Source: Apostichopus japonicus (lineage: Eukaryota > Echinodermata > Holothuroidea > Aspidochirotida > Stichopodidae). From it: a stretch of DNA of 64,000 nt. Below, one piece after another: positions 26,301 to 39,399 of this stretch. A program made the position numbers and the translations under genes. The DNA lies in the NCBI RefSeq assembly GCF_037975245.1, contig NC_092574.1, positions 22,571,713 to 22,635,712 of the forward strand, in the 5' to 3' direction. The notes under the pieces are model-generated. The model worked only from the letters and a program-made list of their open reading frames with translations. It ran no database searches and was not told the origin of the DNA. Position 1 is the first letter of the stretch. Each line of letters opens with the position of its first letter.

Positions 26301-29030
26301 ACTTCTATCTGCAATCTATTTTGCGTCATGCCTCACAGATGCATCTATCTCTAATTCTATTTAGCGTCATGTCGCAAATATACTTTTATCTGCAATCTAT
26401 TTTGCGTCATGTCTCACAGATCCATCTATCTCTAATTCTATTTAGCATCATGTCTCAAATATACTTTTATCTGCAACCTATTTTGCATCATGTCTCACTG
26501 ATGCATCTATCTCTAATTCTATTTAGCATCATGTCTCAAATATACTTCTATCTGCAATATATTTTGCATCATGTCTCACTGATGCATCTATCTCTAATTC
26601 TATTTAGCATCATGTCGCAAATATACTTTTATCTGCAATCTATTTTGCATCATGTCTCACAGATCCATCTATCTCTAATTCTATTTAGCATCATGTCTCA
26701 AATATACTTTTATCTGCAACCTATTTTGCATCATGTCTCACTGATGCATCTATCTCTAATTCTATTTAGCATCATGTCTCAAATATACTTCTATCTGCAA
26801 TATATTTTGCATCATGTCTCACTGATGCATCTATCTCTAATTCTATTTAGCATCATGTCGCAAATATACTTTTATCTGCAATATATTTTGCATCATGTCT
26901 CACTGATGCATCTATCTCTAATTCTATTTAGCATCATGTCGCAAATATACTTTTATCTGCAATATATTTTGCATCATGTCTCACTGATGCATCTATCTCT
27001 AATTCTATTTAGCATCATGTCGCAAATATACTTTTATCTGCAATCTATTTGCATCATGTCTCACAGATCCATCTATCTCTAATTCTATTTAGCATCATGT
27101 CTCAAATATACTTTTATCTGCAACCTATTTTGCATCATGTCTCACAGATCCATCTATCTCTAATTCTATTTAGCATCATGTCTCAAATATACTTCTATCT
27201 GCAATATATTTTGCATCATGTCTCACTGATGCATCTATCTCTAATTCTATTTAGCATCATGTCTCAAATATACTTCTATCTGCAATATATTTTGCGTCAT
27301 GCCTCACAGATGCATCTATCTCTAATTCTATTTAGCATCATGTCTCAAATATACTTTTATCTGCAACCTATTTTGCATCATGTCTCACTGATGCATCTAT
27401 CTCTAATTCTATTTAGCATCATGTCTCAAATATACTTCTATCTGCAATCTATTTTGCGTCATGCCTCACAGATGCATCTATCTCTAATTCTATTTAGCAT
27501 CATGTCGCAAATATACTTTTATCTGCAATCTATTTTGCATCATGTCTCACAGATCCATCTATCTCTAATTCTATTTAGCATCATGTCTCAAATATACTTT
27601 TATCTGCAACCTATTTTGCATCATGTCTCACTGATGCATCTATCTCTAATTCTATTTAGCATCATGTCTCAAATATACTTCTATCTGCAATATATTTTGC
27701 ATCATGTCTCACTGATGCATCTATCTCTAATTCTATTTAGCATCATGTCGCAAATATACTTTTATCTGCAATCTATTTTGCATCATGTCTCACAGATCCA
27801 TCTATCTCTAATTCTATTTAGCATCATGTCTCAAATATACTTTTATCTGCAACCTATTTTGCATCATGTCTCACTGATGCATCTATCTCTAATTCTATTT
27901 AGCATCATGTCTCAAATATACTTCTATCTGCAATATATTTTGCATCATGTCTCACTGATGCATCTATCTCTAATTCTATTTAGCATCATGTCGCAAATAT
28001 ACTTTTATCTGCAATCTATTTTGCGTCATGTCTCACTGATGCATCTATCTCTAATTCTATTTAGCATCATGTCGCAAATATACTTTTATCTGCAATCTAT
28101 TTTGCGTCATGTCTCACAGATCCATCTATCTCTAATTCTATTTAGCATCATGTCTCAAATATACTTTTATCTGCAACCTATTTTGCATCATGTCTCACAG
28201 ATCCATCTATCTCTAATTCTATTTAGCATCATGTCTCAAATATACTTCTATCTGCAATATATTTTGCATCATGTCTCACTGATGCATCTATCTCTAATTC
28301 TATTTAGCATCATGTCGCAAATATACTTTTATCTGCAATCTATTTTGCGTCATGTCTCACTGATGCATCTATCTCTAATTCTATTTAGCATCATGTCGCA
28401 AATATACTTTTATCTGCAATATATTTTGCGTCATGTCTCACTGATGCATCTATCTCTAATTCTATTTAGCATCATGTCGCAAATATACTTTTATCTGCAA
28501 TCTATTTTGCGTCATGTCTCACTGATGCATCTATCTCTAATTCTATTTAGCATCATGTCGCAAATATACTTTTATCTGCAATATATTTTGCGTCATGTCT
28601 CACTGATGCATCTATCTCTAATTCTATTTAGCATCATGTCGCAAATATACTTTTATCTGCAATCTATTTTGCATCATGTCTCACAGATCCATCTATCTCT
28701 AATTCTATTTAGCATCATGTCTCAAATATACTTTTATCTGCAACCTATTTTGCATCATGTCTCACAGATCCATCTATCTCTAATTCTATTTAGCATCATG
28801 TCTCAAATATACTTCTATCTGCAATATATTTTGCATCATGTCTCACTGATGCATCTATCTCTAATTCTATTTAGCATCATGTCGCAAATATACTTTTATC
28901 TGCAACCTATTTTGCATCATGTCTCACTGATGCATCTATCTCTAATTCTATTTAGCATCATGTCGCAAATATACTTTTATCTGCAATCTATTTTGCATCA
29001 TGCCTCACAGATGCATCTATATGTAATTTA
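23367..29030 (+). repeat. 81-bp minisatellite/satellite array, about 70 units, higher-order structure
   Basis: The basic unit is 81 bp made of two related half-units of about 40 and 41 bp. Both start GCATCATGTCTCA and then diverge: one continues AATATACTTYTATCTGCAAYC, the other CAGATCCATCTATCTC. From about 23.73 to 28.99 kb units are nearly identical, differing at a few diagnostic sites (CTGCAACC/CTGCAATC/CTGCAATA; CACAGATCC/CACTGATGC; GCATCATG/GCGTCATG; TCTCAAA/TCGCAAA). The first 360 bp and last 50 bp are clearly more diverged, as expected for a tandem array homogenised from its centre. In the left part a 4-unit, 324-bp higher-order repeat is visible: the CTGCAACC unit recurs near 24207, 24531, 24855 and 25178. 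Because 81 is a multiple of 3 one plus frame stays open for up to 685 codons (repeating HLSLILFSIMSQIYFYLQ). Three single-T deletions (near 25105, 26157, 27047) break it, so I do not regard it as a gene. Confidence 0.95.
24900..26030 (+). repeat. Left copy of a roughly 1.1-kb higher-order duplication inside the 81-bp array
   Basis: The order of unit variants following the single-T deletion near 25105 (about 12 units, plus a few before it) is repeated after the identical deletion near 27047. The offset is 1942 bp, that is 24 units of 81 bp minus the two bases lost at two T-deletions. The right copy spans about 26840-27970. This indicates a recent block duplication or unequal exchange. Confidence 0.75.
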
Positions 29031-30084
29031 TTTCAAACCGTGCCTGACATATACACCTATTACAGCAAATAGACCACTGAGCAATCATTTTGGATTCACC
29101 TGTTAATAGTTTATACTTTGCAATCCATTTGCAACACCATGGTTCACGTTTTCATCATTTGCATGTTTGCAACCGCCCTATTAGTGTCAAACGTTCAATT
29201 TAGATAATGATACATTTATACCGACTTAGCAGAGGAGCTACAGATGCCAGAAATGGCCATGTTCATGTTAAAAGATTTGGCTGCTTGAGTTACGTTTCAA
29301 AAGGTCATTTTCTTCTTTAACATTTAAACATCAGATAAGTTTATGCTTTGGTGAAATGTTATGTTGCAATTTCTGTCATTCAATATTTTTAAAATAACCT
29401 CCGTTTTATTTTTATTTTATTTTAAAGAAACAATACTGTCGTTTACTCCAGCATCACGAGTCAATATTAACATGCGTAACAATAACAACAATAACACATA
29501 TTTCACACTAACTTTAGATTCTTGTTTTGGAGAGTTTTGAATAAGAATTTATTCCAAATAATTCCCATGCAGGCAGAAAAGTATATTTTGTATACATCTG
29601 ACAAACACGTTCCACGTTAAAGGACCAGAAAGAATAAAATATATAACTCATCAACATTTGATCTCGGAATCTGTCGGATTGGACTTAAAATTGGATTTTT
29701 TACATTGCCTTGGGCAAACGTTTGAACGAAAATAAAAGATCGTAAACGAAAACTACGGGATATGACTAAAAATCAGAATGGATTCTCCTTTACTTCAGTA
29801 AATTTGGTGGTTTTTGTGAGAGATCCACGGAAAGCAAGAAGAGGGAAATTCATCCATGACTTCCTTGAAGAGGAAAGATATTTTTGGTTAGGTGCATCAA
29901 AGGGCGCGTGAAATATGCGGTTTCGTTCTGATGCGGCGGCCTATCTATAGACACTACGGATGAATTTAACAAGATTTTCTGGTGACAAACAACGTGAAAC
30001 TTATACTGAAGAGTAAAATATTCCACACTGCTAGTTGAAAACCCCCATCCAACATCTTGCCCCTAATTAGAGATATATATGTAA
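29031..30084. other. AT-rich DNA right of the array
   Basis: Apart from a short decayed array remnant just after 29030, this is AT-rich unique-looking DNA with no supported gene. Confidence 0.4.
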
Positions 30085-30300
30085 GGTTGAAGTGACCATT
30101 TTGGATTGGCTAAACCTACTCCAGAAAGTTGGATCACAGTGGGGGAGGGGGGGGGTCTGTGATGCAATATGGGCAAATGCTTTTTGAAAACTTTACTTAG
30201 ACCCTTATAATCTACTTGTTGATTTATCATTGAACCTGATATACACGTGGACTGTTTGCTTAGCTGTCAAATTTCTCTTTACTTAGAATTGCATCATTAT
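30085..30300 (+). repeat. Dispersed repeat, copy 1
   Basis: Shares scattered blocks in the same order with 42045-42240: TTGGCTAAAC, then CCAGAAAGTTGGATCACA (TGGAGTGGATCACA in the other copy), GTGATG, an ACTTTACTT-like (GGCTTTACTT) block, and GTTTGCTTAGCTGT. This supports an old interspersed repeat family, inserted twice in this window and since diverged. Boundaries are approximate. Confidence 0.45.
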
Positions 30301-33070
<2,770 letters not shown>

Positions 33071-33145
33071 GTCTTGAATGGGGATGATGGGGGATGATGG
33101 GGGGGGTAATGGGGGATGATGGGGGTGGGATGATGGGGATGATGG
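33071..33145 (+). repeat. GGGGATGAT simple repeat, G-quadruplex-prone
   Basis: The plus strand holds irregular repeats of GGGGATGATGGG with one longer G run (eight G), enough closely spaced G runs to form a quadruplex. C runs follow at 33291-33303 and 33390-33400. Confidence 0.8.
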
Positions 33146-33868
33146 TCAACGGGTCTTGCAACACATTTTTTTCCTCCTGTTATGTAAATTTCCTATTTTG
33201 TTTTAAGTTTCCGCAACTTGCTGCAGTTACAGTCCTAAACGTAAACTTTCGACACTTAGTTATGTGTTCATTCATTATCTTTCTCCCGCACCCCCCCCCC
33301 CCCACCCAGCCCCCTTGCCATTGTATTTCAGGTCATCACTTTGCACCGTCTCCCGGCAACATAAACTGACACACCTCCTACGTCGAACACCCCCCCCCCC
33401 AACCCACTTCCAACTGTAGCGTATCATCTAATGGTGACGTATGTAAACGGTCCCTCGCTGTGAAAGTACACTGCATGGAGAGACACAGCAATTTGAATAA
33501 TTTCCATAAATGTTTGATCAAGTCATGCATGCGCGGGCAGAAACCATATTGTGAATTTTTAGTAGCAAATTATGGAGAAGACAGCTTGCTCAGTATACAC
33601 TACATCTCAATAGTAGAATGATGATCCGCGATAACTGCTGAATAACTAACAGAGCTTGGCGAAATGTCTTCATCGTAAAGTGACAAATGAAGTGAAGCAA
33701 GACACTAGAAAGGAGTCAATTTGAGTGAAACCGAGCGTTAATATTCATTTGTTCAAAGACTGGAGGGGAAAAAACAGCAGACAGGGGGAAGAGTGCGGTT
33801 ATTGTGCCATCTCGTATATATATGCATGGATTAGATGTGTATATATACATATATTGCCGTCTTTCGTT

Positions 33869-33912
33869 GCTGTCAGGTAACGGACGCAGCCGGGCAGAAC
33901 GCCACTGACAGC
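33869..33912. repeat. Short inverted repeat GCTGTCAG / CTGACAGC
   Basis: Perfect 8-bp arms at 33869-33876 and 33905-33912 with a 28-base loop, lying just beyond the donor of the exon candidate at 33922-34011. It could be a chance hairpin. Confidence 0.4.
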
Positions 33913-33921
33913 TTGCCTTAC

Positions 33922-34011
33922 CGCGGCACTCAGGCGCGGAAAATGGATCACAATTTGCATGTATATGGCAAACGCACTTGCCAGCCGCAGAATGGTAATG
34001 GATGACTTCAT
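33922..34011 (-). CDS. Candidate first exon encoding a signal-peptide-like sequence
   Basis: On the minus strand an ATG at 34011 opens 30 codons ending exactly at GCG followed by a good donor, GTAAGG. The peptide begins MKSSITILRLASAFAIYMQI and ends HFPRLSAA. A short basic-neutral start, a hydrophobic stretch and a small-residue end (LSAA) fit a secretory signal peptide or membrane anchor. Codon choice is GC-biased (CTG, GCC, CGC). Without the donor the frame runs to a stop at 33799. No downstream exon was identified, so the product is unknown. Confidence 0.28.
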
Positions 34012-35697
34012 TAAGAAGGAAACTGCACCAGAACGGTAACCATCAGATAACTAAAAAAAAAAAAAAAAGAGTATATAATCCAACTAACAACAACAACGAA
34101 AAAAACCCAAAATGGCCGTTGCTCTGGAGACCAAATGGAAATTATGGGATTTAGTGCTGAGAAATATAAAATAAACCAGCCTGCTTGATTCGCATGAAAT
34201 AGCTGCGAGTGCCATTTTATATAGTGTCTTTAATGAAAGGACATTGAAAGAAGAAAAGAACACGAGACATAAGGATATCATATAAAAACTAGATCAAACG
34301 GAACGCTTTAGCAATAAGGTGTTTCATTATTAATCACTCTGTAATCAATTTACATGGAGGTGATGCTATACAGGAGGGCTATATATAAAGAAAAGTTTAT
34401 ACTGTCTAGTATACTGTTCAAACATGTCAGGACTATATGAAGGAATGATATCGAAACATATCAACCGGTCATGTATAGGTAGGTCACAACAATATACATC
34501 AATCATAAAAAGATATAAAAAGAAGGCGGAATTAGTCAACAGAATCTTTACGATTAAATTTGATTATACGCTCTCCTTGCTCCATTCGAATCCAGCTCGA
34601 TGATTGGTTATTAAATCGGCATACGTTAATATAATATTCATGTTGAAATGTATGCCCTTTTGTTATCCATCTGATTTTTCCAGTAGTCACCGGGTATATG
34701 TATACCCGGTATATACATCATTAAGTGTTGTGGCTGGAGGATTGGGAAAAGTATTTCACCGTGACCCGTAAGATCAATTTTGGGCCCACCCCCATCCATG
34801 GCTATGTGTTCTCCAGCATAATCAGTACTATGGTATGTAATATCCCTCTATACCTTCCTCAATTCTGTCCCGGTTGATGTCAACTTAAAGTATCGCAACG
34901 TTGTACGCAGCCATCAGCGAGGATACGGCACAGACATAGCTTCTGTCCAGACGAGTTCTATCAAAATCTATCGTAAATCAGTACTTTGAATACCAGCAGC
35001 CAACTCAAAGATTTTCTATTTCAAATTAAGTTACACGTGAAAACGGAATTCATTGAAATATCTATCATACGGTACATATATATACCTCTCGGTGATTATT
35101 AAGGATTCATGTGCACGTCTATAATCAGGATATCCAACAGATATGACACTCCACGAGTATTTATGCTCGCGGATATCTATATATACGGACAGCTGGTAGT
35201 GTTGTTAAACAACATTTCAGTGAAATAAAAAAAACATCGCCAAAGACCAATAATTAATGAAATAAAGCCTCTCCTCGTGTACGGAAAGTTTGATTAAATT
35301 TGCAGAATTATTCTCATAAAGGAGGTAACATGAAATATGTTGCCGAAACTTATTGAAACGCACCCTGCATGTTGGAGTCGCTCCATTAAACCGCGGCAAT
35401 TCAATGGGCCATATAAGTCGCGTATGTCGCTTACATGTTGAGGCAATAAACAGTACTTTACTACTGCAGTTTATAATAACTGTACATAGCTTATTGCATG
35501 CTTTCATTTTCCTGGCCCATTTTTATCATCTCCTTCCCTGTAAGGTGAATGCCCCGCCAAACATCGATCATATCGCTGAATTAAGCAATGCATATCCTAT
35601 ACACAATAATGACTGATATTATATGAAAGACGATATCAGTTGATGATGAAATCGATACGTTTTCTTCTTCTGCTCTCTATTTCTCTCTCTTTGCAAG
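34012..35697. other. AT-rich DNA, no supported gene
   Basis: Contains an A16-type run near 34054-34069 and a short palindrome CCGGGTATATGTATACCCGG near 34689-34708. Otherwise nothing recognised. Confidence 0.4.
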
Positions 35698-35828
35698 ACA
35701 AGTGGAGATGGAGGGGCACCACCATCACCTACAGGGGCACCACAAGGGGCACATGTTACTCTCACCTTTGAACGAACCCTGCATGGCCAAGCCTAAACCC
35801 CTTATTCCACGTCGTTATTATACAAGAG
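35698..35828 (+). CDS. Candidate internal exon with good acceptor and donor
   Basis: A long pyrimidine tract (CTCTCTATTTCTCTCTCTTT) ending GCAAG precedes, and AAGAG followed by GTGAGG ends, a 131-bp segment. One frame is open throughout: QVEMEGHHHHLQGHHKGHML, ending PLIPRRYYTR. Another frame, TSGDGGAPPSPTGAPQGAHV, reaches a TAA about 30 bases before the donor and could represent a terminal exon. Local GC is well above the flanks. The His-rich or Pro/Gly-rich composition does not point to a specific family. Confidence 0.3.
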
Positions 35829-36289
35829 GTGAGGATATGGTGTCGTTTTATTTACAAATAATCTCTTCCAGTTTGAATTGTTAACGGTAATAATAAGTCA
35901 TTGGTATTTGTTATTTGTGTATGAGATTCTTCAAACACAATAGCCGATATTATATACCGTCTCCCTCTATTCTTCACATACATCTTTGGAATTTCTTTGT
36001 CCCACCAAACTGTGTTATTTTTGGCCTGATAGCTACATGATCCCGTATTCAAGTCCCATTAAGTAACGCACTAATGACTCACACGACACTGTACTACTAC
36101 TACATATCTTACTATAATCTACCTGGAGCCAAACCGACTGGCATTCACATCTATAACCGCTTATCTAATTCTGTCTACTTTTTTTATCCTCTCTATTTTT
36201 CTGTTTTACAGATGCCGTCCAAGCCTCTGTTAAGTGAAATTATACGATAGAAGTTCACTATTAACCCACGGGAAATCATTTCTACGACA

Positions 36290-36640
36290 TTCACAAAACA
36301 ATTTCATCCCATTAATTGCTAGTAATCTTGCATCCGCAGCGGTATTAATTTACTCAAAATGGACGTTTAATTGAAACCTAATCAAATTTAGGGCGGGAAA
36401 ATCGAATTACTAGCTTTTAAACGGCTGCCTTAGAAAATCACAGATAAAAGAAGCGACAAAATAAGCCCAACTTTTTTTTTCTTTCTTCGGAGAAAAAAAA
36501 AAGTACTGACAATATTTAAAACAAGATTACACCAATAAGGGCATCGCCGGTAAAGTCAAGTTTAATTTGATTAGCTCCCCATGGATACGTCACAGAGCCA
36601 GTCAGCCAATCGCGTTGTGTAATTGGATTAACACCTGGGC
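36290..36640. promoter_or_regulatory. Cluster of TAAT-core motifs, possible regulatory element
   Basis: The stretch contains ATTAATTGC, TATTAATTT, TTTAATTGA, CCTAATCAAA, AGTTTAATTTGATTAGC and a spaced palindrome TAATTGGATTA (36618-36628), which has the TAATNNNATTA arrangement bound cooperatively by paired-class homeodomains. GGGCGGGAAAA (an E2F-like site) lies near 36391. AT-rich DNA gives many TAAT strings by chance, so this is only suggestive. Confidence 0.2.
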
Positions 36641-37061
36641 CATACAAGTTACAGTCTGGCCTCAGAGGAGAAAGGGGGGTGAGGGTGCGTATCTCTCGTC
36701 TATACCGCATAAACCACATACATACATTTTAACAAACCGTTAGGAAATTAAACGGTAATCCGTTAAAAATCTCATCTAGATTGAATTAAACAGGCTAAAT
36801 ATCGAACAGAAATTAAAACATTCAACGCCTCTTTCTGATAATTGGCTTAAAGGCAAACGACTCAAGTTTTATCCTTGTGAGTGAGTGCACACGAAGGTCA
36901 TGTTTTTTTTTGTTCTTTTGAAGAATAACAATTACAACTATATAGTTAAAAAAAAAGAGTACTTTGTTCTCTTACTTTTTCGACTGAATTTGATAGCAGA
37001 CTTTCTTTCCCATCTTTTTTGGTGTGTGTGTGTGCATGTGTGTGCTTTGTATTCTGACTGA

Positions 37062-37140
37062 GGGCTTGAACAAAGGAATTTCAAGCCCTCTGAAATCATT
37101 TCAAAAGAATCCCCACGTCCCCAGAAGAATTCTTTTGTTC
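37062..37140. repeat. Nested inverted repeats
   Basis: GGGCTTGA and TCAAGCCC form perfect 8-bp arms (37062-37088). Overlapping it, GAACAAAGGAATT (37068-37080) pairs with AATTCTTTTGTTC (37128-37140) with one mismatch. The two folds exclude one another. Confidence 0.45.
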
Positions 37141-38926
37141 AGGGGTATTGTTAAGGTTAGTGTACATGGATTCGACCAATGAAATAAAAAACAATGGGTC
37201 CTCAGTCTGAATGTTAGACACACCTGTGGGTGTGCGTGTGCGCGCAAATGTTGCCATTCACGCGTAAACAATTCTTTAAAGGCAGCTGCTGTTGAGCAAA
37301 CATAAATGATAAATGTGCGATCCTAATATCGTAAATATCGTATAACAATGCAAAGAAGAAAGAGAAGAAAAACGACGAATTTTCTGGTTTGCCTTTTTCA
37401 ACCATGATTACGTCATTTAGATGATAAAGTGTCCTAGCGACGAAATGTTCAACAATGACAATGAAGAGGATCACTCGCTGGTTATTTAGGCTTATACGTT
37501 TATCTGACGAGCACATCATGAAGAGTTAGTTTGATCCATTACAACTGGATCTTGAGTAACATGTTATAAATACTATAGTTTAAATTTGGTGAAATTATCG
37601 TTAAGTAGGCAAATAAACTCACAAAGCTGATTTCTTACATCGACATATGACGTCTGTTACCCTTCTATAAACCGGATGTAACCCGCGAATCTCTCGCCAA
37701 CCGTTCTCAGTAACATACGAAGAGGCCGAAGGTAAAAAGAAAAGAGCCTTCCTCTTTACGAGAACTGTATTATTTCAACATATTCATACATTAACAGCCC
37801 TGCCCGTTTGAAAACCTGTTCGCAGCAATCAAACGAACATCTTGAGACACACCGTTCTCCTCCGTTTTAGTGATTAATTCATTTTTGTTTTACCGAAAGC
37901 CTATCAAGAAGCTATAGGTGAAATATTTTGACCGTAAAATTGGCGAAACCCTAGAATTTACTAAATGAACCCCAATATGCAAGAAAGAAATCCATTCTAC
38001 GTAAGTACATCGTGTTTTATAGGATATATTTATAAATTCTGAACATTCCTTGCTAGCTGGAAAAACCTATGATTCGCAGCAATAAGGTTGAGGTAGACCG
38101 ATCTCTCCTGTGTTATTTTACCTTATAAACCATCAAATTATACGTGAAAAATGTTGACCGCAAATTGACGAAGAAATAAATAATTGGTTCTTAAAGAAGA
38201 AAAAAAGTGTATGTTTCACTTCTCCTGAGCCATATATATGTATATATTTTCTTTCTACTTTTTTTTTCTTTTCTTTTTTTCTACGAATCAATTTTGTCAT
38301 GAATCAATATACATACGAATCGGCGGCAGTCTAAATTGAGCCATTTACCCAAACCATAAACATCCCATTTTCCGAGGGGAAATTTCTCTCCATTTTATCG
38401 TCAGGAAGAAGAGAAAGGAACAGATAGAATTACCAAAACATAGGTTCAGTAAGGATAAATTATCGGCATGCACAGATAATTCTACAGTGTTTGAAAGGCT
38501 ACGTCATACGCCGGTTACAAGGGACGCCTAAATTGCAAACTGCAGGAATAAAGATTTTTGCGAAAATGCTTGTGTAAAAATCGGCTGCAGTCATTTCCTG
38601 ACATGTTTTGGGATTGGCTCACATTTAACTTTGGGTTATTCTCACAAAGGGGGCTTGTTCTGGCCAAGCCATTCTTACATACTATTGAACCCGTATATGA
38701 CTCTCGATCAACTCAACTAAAATGATATGTATAGTGCCACAACTGTTTCACCGCTCTCAAGTAGAGATTTATGAACCGTGTAAATCTTATCAAATAAAGA
38801 AAAAAAAGGTGTGTCCCACCAATTTGAGAAAAATCTCAACATTAATTCCCGATTCCATCGTTCATGATGGTTCCTGCTGAGATCTGATTACGACTTTAGT
38901 GGACTGAACTAACAGATTGTGTCATT

Positions 38927-39399
38927 CAGGGATGAGACTGAGCCGGGGAAAAAAAATCTGAAATTTATCGATCGCCGTCCTGGGGGAGGGGTTTAAGGGA
39001 AGAGGGTGTCCCCCTCCCCTTTAGAATTTTTTTGTCAGGTAAGGAGGGCTTAAATGCAAAATGGTGGACTCAAGATGGAATCTATCACATCACGTAACTC
39101 GCCAAAAAAGTGTGGAATTTCTGCTTGTATAATTTATCCATTAGCTTTTTTGAACCAAAAAAAGGCTTTTTTGCTTGCTTTGTGCTACTTGATTCCACCA
39201 CTGGTCAAATTCGGTGTTCCTTCCCTTCACAGTCCAGCATGTTCGGCAAAAAAAAATAATAATAATTATAATAATAATAAAAAATAAATAAAAAAAATAA
39301 TAAAAAAAAATAAAAAACGCGAATTACGAGAAAAAACGCGAAAATGAAAAAAAAAAAAAAATCGGAAATCCGCGTTTCCGCGGAAGAGTCTCATGCCTG
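38927..39399. mobile_element. 473-bp MITE with CAGGSATGAGACT ends and 6-bp target duplication
   Basis: The left end reads CAGGGATGAGACT and the reverse complement of the right end reads CAGGCATGAGACT, differing at one base. A perfect GTCATT directly flanks both ends (38921-38926 and 39400-39405), a likely target duplication. The body includes an A/TAA-rich stretch at 39248-39316 and G/C-rich inner ends. No transposase frame is present. The termini resemble those of hAT-like elements, but a 6-bp duplication is shorter than the usual 8 for hAT, so the superfamily is left open. Confidence 0.7.

Larger units (their letters stand above)
35829..38926. other. Unique DNA with homeodomain-type motif cluster and nested inverted repeats
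   Basis: No gene is supported. The subregions 36290-36640 and 37062-37140 are listed separately. A GT run lies at about 37022-37044. Confidence 0.4.

Noticed and set aside
23731-29106. Very long plus-strand ORFs (469, 361, 307 and 685 codons) as genes
   Set aside because: They are the translation of an 81-bp tandem repeat; single-base deletions break the frame, changes ignore codon positions, and no start context or splice logic is evident.
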